From the NCBI GenBank assembly GCA_034437215.1, contig DAOTVC010000114.1, positions 1-9,214 on the forward strand: a stretch of DNA of 9,214 bases, in the 5' to 3' direction. The notes under the pieces were generated by a model. That model saw nothing but the letters and a program-made list of their open reading frames with translations. It was not told where the DNA came from and ran no database searches. Made by a program: the position numbers and the translations under genes. This DNA is from DAOTVC01 sp034437215 (GTDB lineage Bacteria > Chloroflexota > Anaerolineae > B4-G1 > SLSP01). Of this stretch, positions 1 to 4,856 are shown one piece after another. The number at the start of each line of letters is the position of its first letter. Positions within the stretch are counted from its first letter, which is position 1.

Positions 1-600
1 GGCAAGCTGCTCCCCCGTCTCCACGGGCGTCGCCAGGCTGAAGATGCTCGCCTCCCCGCCCTCAACCGCGAGCGCCTCCTCGCGCAGGGCCTCCGCCACC
101 GGCCCCTCTCCCCAGACTGCGCCTGCACCGCCTCCGGGAACCGCCTGCACCAGGGCGCCCGCCACCCTCTCAGGGGTGGGCGCCAGGTGCCAGACCCCCT
201 CCTGCCGCGGCAGCCAGGCGCCGATGGCGACCAGGGGAATGCCCGCGTCCGCCAGCACCTCCGCGGCCGCAGCCGTGCTCTCCTGGCGGTAGTCCCCGAT
301 CACCGCTACCACGGCGGGATCGACGGCGAGGTTGCGGGCCGCCACCCGTGCCAACTGCGGCGCCCCCCGATCATCGTAGGCGACGAGCTCCAACCGCTGC
401 CCCCCCGCTCCCCCTGCAGCGTTGATCTCCCGCACTGCCAGCCGGGCGGCGTAGACGGCATCGTACCCCAGATAGCGATAGCGCCCCTCGAAGGGGGCGA
501 TGAGGCCGATCTTGACGACGGGAGGCAGACGGGGCACACAACCGGCGACAAGGGCCGGCAGCAAGAGCAGGGCCGCGAGACGCAACACAGATCGGGACAT
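1..600 (-). CDS. Substrate-binding lipoprotein, Leu/Ile/Val-binding type (3' end outside window)
   Basis: This is the N-terminal 200 residues of an extracytoplasmic solute-binding lipoprotein; the reading frame stays open to the left edge. Residues 1-21 form a lipoprotein signal: an Arg-containing start, a Leu/Ala-rich core, then lipobox V18-A19-G20-C21. The mature part begins with the layout of periplasmic binding fold type I proteins of the branched-chain amino-acid ABC transporter family: KIGLIAPFEG, AARLAVREINAAGG, then LELVAYDDRGA, followed by VAVIGDYRQESTAAAAEVLADAG written here only as motif VAVIGDYRQES. It would be anchored outside the membrane and deliver a ligand to an ABC permease; the ligand cannot be told. 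It starts 16 bases after ruvA with no clear Shine-Dalgarno sequence, so translation may depend on coupling to ruvA. Such proteins can also serve as sensors rather than transporters. Family confidence is high, substrate unknown. Confidence 0.85.
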   Translation of the reverse strand, partial: MSRSVLRLAALLLLPALVAGCVPRLPPVVKIGLIAPFEGRYRYLGYDAVYAARLAVREINAAGGAGGQRLELVAYDDRGAPQLARVAARNLAVDPAVVAVIGDYRQESTAAAAEVLADAGIPLVAIGAWLPRQEGVWHLAPTPERVAGALVQAVPGGGAGAVWGEGPVAEALREEALAVEGGEASIFSLATPVETGEQLA

Positions 601-616
601 GGGGTGTCGCCGGCGC

Positions 617-1183
617 TTACTGCCCCAGAAGGGTTAACGCCCGGCGGATCTTCTCCTCGACGGAGAGCTCCTCGCCGCGCGGGAGTTGTTGGAGCGCGCG
701 CTGGGCCTCGACGACGCTGAAGCCCAGGGCGGTGAGCGCTGCGATGACGTCGGCCTCGTCCTCGGAGACGGTGGCGAGGGGACCGCGCAGCTTGGCCATC
801 CGGTCCTTGAGGTGCAGGATGATGGCCTCGGAGGTCTTCCTGCCGACGCCCGGCGCTCGAGAGAGCACCTCCGGCTGCCGGTTGGCGATGGCCTGCTGCA
901 ACATCTCCACGTCCAACGTCGCCAACACGCTCAGCGCCGCCTTCGGCCCCACCCCCGAGACGCCCAGGAGCAGTTCGAAGAGTGTACGGGATTCGGGATC
1001 GGAGAAGCCGTAGAGGGCAAGCTCGTTCTCGCGGACGTGCAGGTAAGTGTGAAGCACCACCTGCTTCCCGCTGCGCAGGGAGTCCGTCGAGGGCACGGAG
1101 ACCGCGAAGCCCACCCCCCCCACGTTCAGGACCACCACCCCCTCGTCGGCGCTGAGAATCGTTCCCTCGAGACGTGCGATCAT
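617..1183 (-). CDS. ruvA: Holliday junction branch migration complex subunit RuvA
   Basis: RuvA binds four-way DNA junctions as a tetramer and loads the RuvB motor for branch migration during recombinational repair. The 188-residue product is close to the usual length of about 190-205. Domain I starts with MIARLEGTI and contains the typical VVLNVGGVGFAVSVP strand region (residues about 16-31) and HTYLHVRENELALYGF. Domain II has the two helix-hairpin-helix DNA-contact motifs, LLGVSGVGPKAALSVL near residue 72 and SRAPGVGRKTSEAIILHL near residue 108. Domain III, the RuvB-contact part, ends with EEKIRRALTLLGQ. The ATG overlaps the ruvC stop by 4 bases (ATGA), and a GGAGGAG sequence at 1192-1198 lies 8 bases upstream, so it is translationally coupled and well initiated. 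The fixed domain II acidic pin position was not checked. Confidence 0.97.
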   Translation of the reverse strand: MIARLEGTILSADEGVVVLNVGGVGFAVSVPSTDSLRSGKQVVLHTYLHVRENELALYGFSDPESRTLFELLLGVSGVGPKAALSVLATLDVEMLQQAIANRQPEVLSRAPGVGRKTSEAIILHLKDRMAKLRGPLATVSEDEADVIAALTALGFSVVEAQRALQQLPRGEELSVEEKIRRALTLLGQ

Positions 1184-1668
1184 TGCAGTAGCTCCTCCAT
1201 GCGAGCGCGGTGCAGGTGACAGATCGCCACCGCAGCGGCATCGGCAGCGTCATCAGGGCGGGGGACCTCCGGCAGATCGAGAAGCATCCTGACCATCTCC
1301 TGAACCTGGCGCTTATCGGCGTTGCCATACCCGGTGACGGCCTGCTTCACCTCAAGAGGAGTATACTCGGCGATGGTGAGCCGGGCATCGACCAGGGCCA
1401 GCAGCGTGACCCCCCGGGCCTGGCCCACCGACATCGCCGTCCGCACGTTACGGCTGAAGAAGAGCTCCTCGACAGCCGAGGAGGTCGGCCGGTGTTCGTC
1501 GACCACCTGTCGCAACCCCTGGTAGATGCTCTGCAGCCGTTGCGGAGAAGGGGTCTTCGCCGGCGTGCGGATCACCCCAATAGCGATCAGCTGCAGGTCC
1601 GACCCCTCCTCTTCGACAACCGCATAACCGGTGATAGCCAGTCCCGGGTCAATCCCCAGGACCCGCAT
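1180..1668 (-). CDS. ruvC: Crossover junction endodeoxyribonuclease RuvC
   Basis: RuvC is the dimeric nuclease that cuts Holliday junctions symmetrically, working with RuvAB. The 162-residue product keeps the RNase H-like fold and the acidic metal-binding residues: D7 in VLGIDPGLAITGYAVV, E67 in AVEELFFSRN, and D140/D143 in RPDDAADAAAVAICH, matching D7, E66, D138 and D141 of the E. coli enzyme. The conserved VGQARGV and PLEVKQAVTGYGNADKRQV stretches are also present. It is a little shorter at the C-terminus than the E. coli protein (173 residues). The start shares one base with the yebC stop (TGATG), so it is translated by coupling; only a weak GAG-rich sequence lies upstream. All key residues are intact, so it should be active. 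Confidence 0.97.
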   Translation of the reverse strand: MRVLGIDPGLAITGYAVVEEEGSDLQLIAIGVIRTPAKTPSPQRLQSIYQGLRQVVDEHRPTSSAVEELFFSRNVRTAMSVGQARGVTLLALVDARLTIAEYTPLEVKQAVTGYGNADKRQVQEMVRMLLDLPEVPRPDDAADAAAVAICHLHRARMEELLQ

Positions 1669-2435
1669 CAGCTCGCGCTCTCGAACGCGGCGATCGCCTC
1701 CTCGGTGACGTCCAGATTAGAGAAGACTCGGCGCACGTCGTCCAGATCCTCGAGATCGTCGATGAGCCGCAGCACCTGCACGGAGCCCTTGTTATCGAGC
1801 GCCATCTCGTTCTTGGGGATCATGATGATGTCCATGTCCCGCACGAGCACGCCCGCCTCCTTGAGCCCCTCGGCCACCTGGTGGAGCTCGGTCGGCCCGG
1901 TGTAGACCTCGTGGTCGTCCTCACCGCCGCCCTCCGCCAAATCCTCGGCGCCCGCCATGAGCGAGGCCTCGAAAAGGGTGTCGAAATCAATCTTCGTCGG
2001 CACGTGGATGATACCCCGCCGATCGAACTGCCAGGCCACGGAGCCGGGATCGCCCAGATTCCCACCCAGGCGGGTCAGAGCGTGGCGCAGCGCCGCCACG
2101 GTGCGGTTGCGGTTGTCGGTCACGCAGTCGATCATCAGCGCCACGCCGTTAGGGCCATAGCCCTCGTACATGGCCTCGATAATCTCCGCCCCGCTCTTGT
2201 CCTCACCCGTGCCGCGCTTGATGGCGCGCTCGATGTTATCCTTGGGCATGCTCATGGACTTGGCTTTGTCCAGAGCCATACGCAGCCGGAAGTTCGTCTC
2301 CGGGTCGCCGTCGCCGCCGCCGTCACGTACAGCGATCACGATCTCGCGGGCCAGCTTGGTAAAGAGCGCACCCCGCTTGGCGTCCTCGGATTCCTTCTTC
2401 CGACGAATGGTTGACCAGTGACTATGTCCTGACAT
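1668..2435 (-). CDS. yebC: YebC/PmpR/TACO1 family protein
   Basis: A 255-residue member of the YebC/TACO1 family (Pfam Transcrip_reg). Members have been described as transcriptional regulators and, more recently, as translation factors that relieve ribosome stalling at proline-rich stretches; which applies here cannot be seen. The N-terminal signature MSGHSHWSTIRRKKESEDAK is present (family: AGHSkWanIkhkKaa.Da.R), followed by FTKLAREI, ALDKAKSMSMPKDNIERAI and YEGYGPNGVALMI, all hallmark blocks. The C-terminal domain keeps the DNRNRTVAALRH helix and LGDPGSVAWQFDRRGII. The start is supported by a strong AGGAGG at 2440-2445, 4 bases before ATG. It is first in the yebC-ruvC-ruvA operon, a common bacterial arrangement, and is preceded by an unusually structured leader. 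Confidence 0.96.
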   Translation of the reverse strand: MSGHSHWSTIRRKKESEDAKRGALFTKLAREIVIAVRDGGGDGDPETNFRLRMALDKAKSMSMPKDNIERAIKRGTGEDKSGAEIIEAMYEGYGPNGVALMIDCVTDNRNRTVAALRHALTRLGGNLGDPGSVAWQFDRRGIIHVPTKIDFDTLFEASLMAGAEDLAEGGGEDDHEVYTGPTELHQVAEGLKEAGVLVRDMDIIMIPKNEMALDNKGSVQVLRLIDDLEDLDDVRRVFSNLDVTEEAIAAFESAS

Positions 2436-2461
2436 TCTACCTCCTCACTTCACAATTCAAG

Positions 2462-2481
2462 TAAGATAGCTGCTATGCTTA
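2462..2481 (-). promoter_or_regulatory. Small inverted repeat just upstream of the yebC ribosome-binding site
   Basis: On the minus strand this reads as TAAG-C-ATAG, a CAG loop, then CTAT-CTTA: eight pairs with one bulged C. It ends 16 bases before the AGGAGG of yebC. It could be a hairpin in the leader RNA affecting access to the start, or a protein-binding operator. The sequence shows the symmetry only; the role is inference. Confidence 0.35.
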
Positions 2482-2496
2482 GGAACGCGAATTAAA

Positions 2497-2570
2497 CAAC
2501 TTGAGCAAAAGCAAACTGAAAGCGCTCCCGAAAGTCACCTACAATGCCCAAGTTATTTCGCTTTCAGTCT
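2497..2570 (-). promoter_or_regulatory. Candidate structured leader RNA of the yebC operon, pseudoknot topology
   Basis: Read on the minus strand, two long pairings cross. P1 joins 2559-2570 (AGACUGAAAGCG) to 2513-2524 (CGCUUUCAGUUU), 12 pairs with one G-U. P2 joins 2545-2555 (UAACUUGGGCA) to 2497-2507 (UGCUCAAGUUG), 11 pairs with two G-U. The 5' arm of P2 lies in the loop of P1 and its 3' arm lies outside, so both together form a pseudoknot; otherwise they are alternative states. The connecting segments are 3, 20 and 5 nt. All three wobbles would be A-C mismatches on the plus strand, which favours a minus-strand RNA ending 61 nt before the yebC ATG. It matches no riboswitch class that I recognise, and I found no convincing promoter upstream, so transcription is assumed. 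Confidence 0.45.
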
Positions 2571-2593
2571 TAACTTCCAGATAAAAGGTACTC

Positions 2594-2608
2594 GCCCCCT
2601 CTGGGGAC
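2594..2608 (-). other. Short GC hairpin in the fmt-yebC gap
   Basis: On the minus strand GUCCCC, loop AGA, GGGGGC gives six pairs (one G-U). A UUUU run follows 7 bases later, so it could be a backup terminator for fmt or the start of the yebC leader. It is too short to be sure. Apart from this hairpin, the leader elements and the fmt terminator, I see nothing else in the 223-base gap 2436-2658, which is clearly more AT-rich than the genes around it. Confidence 0.2.
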
Positions 2609-2632
2609 CGGAGTGGCCTAGAGTGCACGAAA

Positions 2633-2658
2633 GCCGGGCGATGAATCTATCACCCGGC
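2633..2658 (-). terminator. Hairpin terminator directly after fmt
   Basis: The stem begins at the base after the fmt TAG. On the minus strand GCCGGGUGAU (2658-2649), loop AGAUUC, then AUCGCCCGGC (2642-2633) gives ten pairs with one G-U, followed by UUU then CG. The strong GC stem fits an intrinsic terminator, although the U tract is short. It separates fmt transcripts from the yebC operon. Confidence 0.7.
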
Positions 2659-3594
2659 CTAGGCGCCCAGAATGGCGCCGATAATCTCTCTCCTGCCGCG
2701 CAGGAAGGCATCGCCGCCCATCGGACGCTTACCGGCCATCTGCAACTGTAAAAGTATCAGAGAGCCCTCCCCCGTCACCACAGCCGGCCTGTCCTCCCAC
2801 TCGTAGACGGTGCCCGGAGCCGCCTCCGGCTCCAGAGCCCGCACGCTCTTGGCTTGCAGTACCTTGAGACGCTCTCCATCCCAGAAGGTATACGCACCTG
2901 GCTGCGGAGCGAAGGCGCGCACCTGCCGGGCCAGCTCCTGCGCGGGACGCTCCCACTCCAGCTCGGCCGCCTCCTTCGAGAGCCGGCGAATCATGGTCAC
3001 GCCCTCCTCGGGTTGGGGGCGCGGTGCCAACCGCCCCGCCAGATAGCCGGGCAGGATCTCAATGAGCAGGTCGGCACCGATCTGAGCCAGCCGCTCCTCC
3101 AGATCGCCCGCGGTCTCCATGGGGCGGATGGCCACCTCGCGCTGGGCGATGACGGGACCGGTGTCCAGCCCCTCGTCCAGCTGCATGATCGTCACGCCGG
3201 TGACGGGATCGCCCTCCAGGATAGCAGCTTGGATGGGAGCCGCCCCTCGCCACCGTGGCAGCAGGGAGGGGTGGATGTTCAGCACGCCGTGCTCCGGCAG
3301 CTCCAGGATCTCCGCGGGCACAATCTGCCCGAAGGCCGCCACGACGATCAGGTCCGGGGACCAGGCGCGCACCCGCTCCACCGCCTCGAGGTTGCGAAGT
3401 CGCTCGGGCTGGAAGATGGGAATACCCTCCGCCAACGCCAGGTCCTTGACGGGAGGAGCGGACATCCGCCGCCCCCGTCCGGCCCGCCGGTCGGGCTGCG
3501 TCACCACTCCCACCACGGGGTAGTGCGTGCTCAACTTATCCAGCGCCGGAATGGCAAACTCCGGCGTTCCCATAAAGACAATTCGCGGCTCCAC
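2659..3594 (-). CDS. fmt: Methionyl-tRNA formyltransferase
   Basis: Fmt transfers a formyl group from 10-formyltetrahydrofolate to methionyl-tRNA(fMet), making the bacterial initiator tRNA. With the GTG start the product is 311 residues, normal for the family. The N-terminal formyltransferase domain opens with RIVFMGTPEFAIPAL and has the folate-pocket stretch NIHPSLLPRWRGAAPIQ. Catalytic N106, H108 and D144 (in LDEGLDTGPVI) match N108, H110 and D146 of E. coli. The C-terminal tRNA-binding domain runs from about residue 205 (LSKEAAELEWERPAQEL) and includes RAFAPQPGAYTFW. An in-frame ATG at 3681 would add 29 residues absent from the family. The GTG at 3594 has no Shine-Dalgarno sequence but lies 7 nt after a good -10 box, so a leaderless mRNA is likely. 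It stands alone between its promoter and terminator. Confidence 0.96.
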   Translation of the reverse strand: MEPRIVFMGTPEFAIPALDKLSTHYPVVGVVTQPDRRAGRGRRMSAPPVKDLALAEGIPIFQPERLRNLEAVERVRAWSPDLIVVAAFGQIVPAEILELPEHGVLNIHPSLLPRWRGAAPIQAAILEGDPVTGVTIMQLDEGLDTGPVIAQREVAIRPMETAGDLEERLAQIGADLLIEILPGYLAGRLAPRPQPEEGVTMIRRLSKEAAELEWERPAQELARQVRAFAPQPGAYTFWDGERLKVLQAKSVRALEPEAAPGTVYEWEDRPAVVTGEGSLILLQLQMAGKRPMGGDAFLRGRREIIGAILGA

Positions 3595-3601
3595 AGAGGC
3601 T

Positions 3602-3630
3602 ATTTTAACACAAGGTGGAGCGGTGAGCAA
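3602..3630 (-). promoter_or_regulatory. Likely fmt promoter, leaderless arrangement
   Basis: Minus strand: TTGCTC at 3630-3625, a 17-base spacer, then TAAAAT at 3607-3602 (five of six matches to TATAAT). Seven bases then separate the -10 box from the fmt GTG, so transcription would begin at or right next to the start codon. The -35 box is weak (three of six), but the spacing is ideal. Confidence 0.55.
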
Positions 3631-3660
3631 GGCAGCGCTCGGGGGAACATCAATCATCCC

Positions 3661-3714
3661 GTCATCTGAAACGCAACACATCTTCGACAGATCTAAACCC
3701 CTGCTCGAAATGAC
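3661..3714. repeat. Candidate 54-bp palindromic intergenic element (repeat or MITE relic)
   Basis: The segment is bounded by GTCATCT and AAATGAC, inverted ends that agree at six of seven positions, and has AGATCT near the centre. The end form GTCATTTCGAGC, read on the minus strand, resembles short dispersed intergenic repeats beginning GTCATT that I recall from Chloroflexota and other environmental genomes. Only one copy is in this window, so repeat status cannot be shown here. It lies about 65 bp upstream of the fmt start, just beyond the fmt promoter. Confidence 0.35.
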
Positions 3715-3767
3715 AAAGGGCCGAGCAGTTACAAGAACCCACGGCCCCAGTTGGGTCTGAGTACTGC
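3701..3767. other. Folded intergenic segment with competing inverted repeats
   Basis: Three pairings share bases. A: CTGCTCG 3701-3707 with CGAGCAG 3722-3728 (7 bp, perfect). B: GGGCCG 3718-3723 with CGGCCC 3742-3747 (6 bp, perfect). C: a long imperfect hairpin 3725-3767 made of GCAGT/ACTGC, AC/GT, AG/CT and ACCCA/TGGGT, 14 pairs with small bulges and a 10-base loop that contains one arm of B. B and C together would be a pseudoknot; A excludes part of C. The segment lies between the divergent promoters and outside both predicted transcripts, so it is either DNA-level structure, the end of the repeat-like element, or part of an unseen RNA. No tRNA or known RNA family was recognised. Confidence 0.3.
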
Positions 3768-3810
3768 CACCTTTGCGTAACCTGGCGGGTTGACGGAGCA
3801 GTGGAAATTA

Positions 3811-3839
3811 TTGTCTATCTCTACCGGGTATCCTACAAT
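3811..3839 (+). promoter_or_regulatory. Likely promoter of the 3878-4698 gene pair
   Basis: TTGTCT at 3811-3816, a 17-base spacer, and TACAAT at 3834-3839 (five of six to TATAAT). The expected start near 3846 gives a leader of about 32 nt to the ATG at 3878. That leader contains a run of seven Gs at 3867-3873, five bases before the ATG, which may act as a weak ribosome-binding site. It diverges from the fmt promoter. Confidence 0.6.
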
Positions 3840-3877
3840 AGATTTACGTTTTCCTTCAGCGTGACCGGGGGGGCTGT

Positions 3878-4259
3878 ATGTCGGAATCACAGAAGCGGGT
3901 CCAAGAAAGACAGAGTGAACGACAACAGCAGCCAACCTCTTCCTCAATCTCGGAAACTCTAGCGACGGAGCAGGGGGTTAAACCTCCTGTCTCACCGTTC
4001 AGCGCCGGAACGCTGGAAGCCCAGGTGGCACTGGGGAATGGAGGCATAGACCGGAGTCGATGCCGAGCGTGCACCGGCCTCGCATGTGGACTTCGATGAT
4101 CTGGCCGCCTATGATCAGGCCGGCTACGGGATGACTCTCTATCCACACGAATGGACCCAGGACGGCATCGTCCTGACCTTCGATGAGTTCCGCGACTCCT
4201 TCGCAGAAGTATCTTTCAGCCCCTTACCTCCATCGAACAGTGAGAGTTCGCCCCCATAA
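3878..4259 (+). pseudogene. Small gene of unknown function, apparently split by a one-base frameshift
   Basis: The first frame runs from ATG 3878 to TGA 4097-4099 (73 residues): a very polar, Gln/Glu/Ser-rich N-terminus (MSESQKRVQERQSERQQQ) with no signal or membrane segment. From about 4050 the frame one base further on becomes strongly coding-like, rich in G/C third positions, through to TAA 4257-4259. It reads VDFDDLAAYDQAGYGMTLYP and then HEWTQDGIVLTFDEFRDSFA. Inside the overlap (4050-4099) the first frame decays into a Cys/Arg-rich tail, as expected past a frameshift. Joining the frames would give about 126 residues. The second part ends 10 bases before the next gene, which fits one operon. 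Alternatives are a sequencing indel, programmed +1 frameshifting, or a separate small gene starting at GTG 4086. No family was recognised. Confidence 0.45.
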
Positions 4260-4269
4260 AGGAACGCTT

Positions 4270-4698
4270 ATGGTACGCCTATGGAAGCGCTTAGCGATTA
4301 TCTTACTCCTGCTGCTGGTCGGCTTGGCCTGCGGAAGGAGTGCGAAGACCTATTCTGTGGAGGATCCCGTGGGTGATGACGTCCTTATTGAGAAGATTTA
4401 CAGTGGCACACAAGCGGGCACTGACGAGTTGAGCATTGTTCCTGATGTTTCCGAGCCCGATTCTGTGTACCTGACGATCCGATACACCAATGCGGAGGGA
4501 GAGCGGGATTCAACAGAGTTCAAAGGTGGCGTAGGAGAACAGATCATCGTAGAGGACTACGAGATCACAATTCTGGAAATTGCTACCGGCTCCATTCTGA
4601 ACCCCGGGAATTGGTCCGGTGCGGGTGGGCGCAGCAGCTGGGTCAGAGTCGCCATCCGGGCACTCGACAGCGAGCTTCCGGATGTGGAAGGCGATTGA
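4270..4698 (+). CDS. Small putative lipoprotein of unknown function
   Basis: The 142-residue product has a lipoprotein signal: a positive start MVRLWKR, an Ile/Leu core, then G18-L19-A20-C21, with Cys21 the likely lipidated residue. The mature part is about 120 residues, acidic and rich in beta-strand-like stretches (SVYLTIRYTN, YEITILEIATG, SSWVRVAIRAL), ending in an acidic tail; it is probably a small exported beta domain. I recognise no family. The ATG at 4270 is chosen over an upstream in-frame ATG at 4183 because it places the signal at the N-terminus and has AAAGGA six bases before it. It follows the split gene by 10 bases and probably shares its promoter. GC content is lower than in the ruv, fmt or kinase genes, suggesting a different origin. 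No clear terminator follows. Confidence 0.75.
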   Translation: MVRLWKRLAIILLLLLVGLACGRSAKTYSVEDPVGDDVLIEKIYSGTQAGTDELSIVPDVSEPDSVYLTIRYTNAEGERDSTEFKGGVGEQIIVEDYEITILEIATGSILNPGNWSGAGGRSSWVRVAIRALDSELPDVEGD

Positions 4699-4716
4699 GA
4701 GAGATATGGAGGGCAA

Positions 4717-4759
4717 CTTGTAACACAAGCACTCCTTGAAACAAGCTGACCTCAGGTCA
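4717..4759. promoter_or_regulatory. Three short inverted repeats in tandem upstream of the kinase promoter
   Basis: In order: CTTGT-aac-ACAAG (4717-4729), CTTG-aaa-CAAG (4735-4745), and TGACCT-c-AGGTCA (4747-4759). The first two share the CTTG/CAAG half-site, and the third is followed by AG, extending a CAAG on its right. They sit about 50-95 bp upstream of the predicted -10 box, so they could be operators, or small hairpins at the end of the lipoprotein transcript. The 158-base gap 4699-4856 otherwise holds only the kinase promoter and ribosome-binding site. Confidence 0.3.
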
Positions 4760-4809
4760 AGCAACCTCCTGCCGACCGCGCACGCCCCTTTCACCTCTCC
4801 ATCTTTCTG

Positions 4810-4818
4810 TGCTATGAT
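4810..4818 (+). promoter_or_regulatory. Extended -10 promoter element for the histidine kinase gene
   Basis: TGC followed by TATGAT (five of six to TATAAT) forms an extended -10 element. No good -35 box lies 16-18 bases upstream, which is usual for this promoter type. Transcription would start near 4825, giving a leader of about 32 nt to the TTG start. Confidence 0.5.
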
Positions 4819-4844
4819 TGAGGTGATAGACAGACCTCTCTACA

Positions 4845-4851
4845 GAAGGAG
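4845..4851 (+). promoter_or_regulatory. Ribosome-binding site that fixes the TTG start of the kinase
   Basis: GAAGGAG lies five bases before TTG 4857-4859. There is no ATG or GTG start in that frame with comparable spacing, so the rare TTG start is preferred. Confidence 0.7.
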
Positions 4852-4856
4852 CAACG

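Noticed and set aside
306..1328. Long minus-strand open frame overlapping the lipoprotein and ruvA
   Set aside because: It is the out-of-frame shadow of ruvA and its neighbours; the product is low-complexity Arg/Gly/Pro sequence, while ruvA and the lipoprotein have clear family motifs.
3595..3681. Upstream ATG start for fmt adding 29 residues
   Set aside because: The extension matches nothing in the Fmt family, which begins just before RIVFMGTPEFA, and it would place the best promoter inside the gene.
3701..3767. tRNA or other standard RNA gene in the folded intergenic segment
   Set aside because: No cloverleaf, T-loop GTTCGA-type sequence or acceptor end fits; only competing hairpins are present.
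3878..4099. Effector of a contractile injection system, suggested by the polar Gln-rich start and a LEAQVALGNGG stretch
   Set aside because: The resemblance is only a few residues recalled by eye and no injection-system gene is nearby.
3729..4146. Minus-strand open frames between fmt and the lipoprotein
   Set aside because: They overlap two predicted promoters and the plus-strand coding frame and are rich in Arg/Ser/Pro/His with no recognisable motif or ribosome-binding site.
4183..4269. Upstream ATG start for the small lipoprotein
   Set aside because: It would bury the signal peptide 29 residues inside and overlap the coding-like end of the preceding frame; the ATG at 4270 has its own ribosome-binding site.
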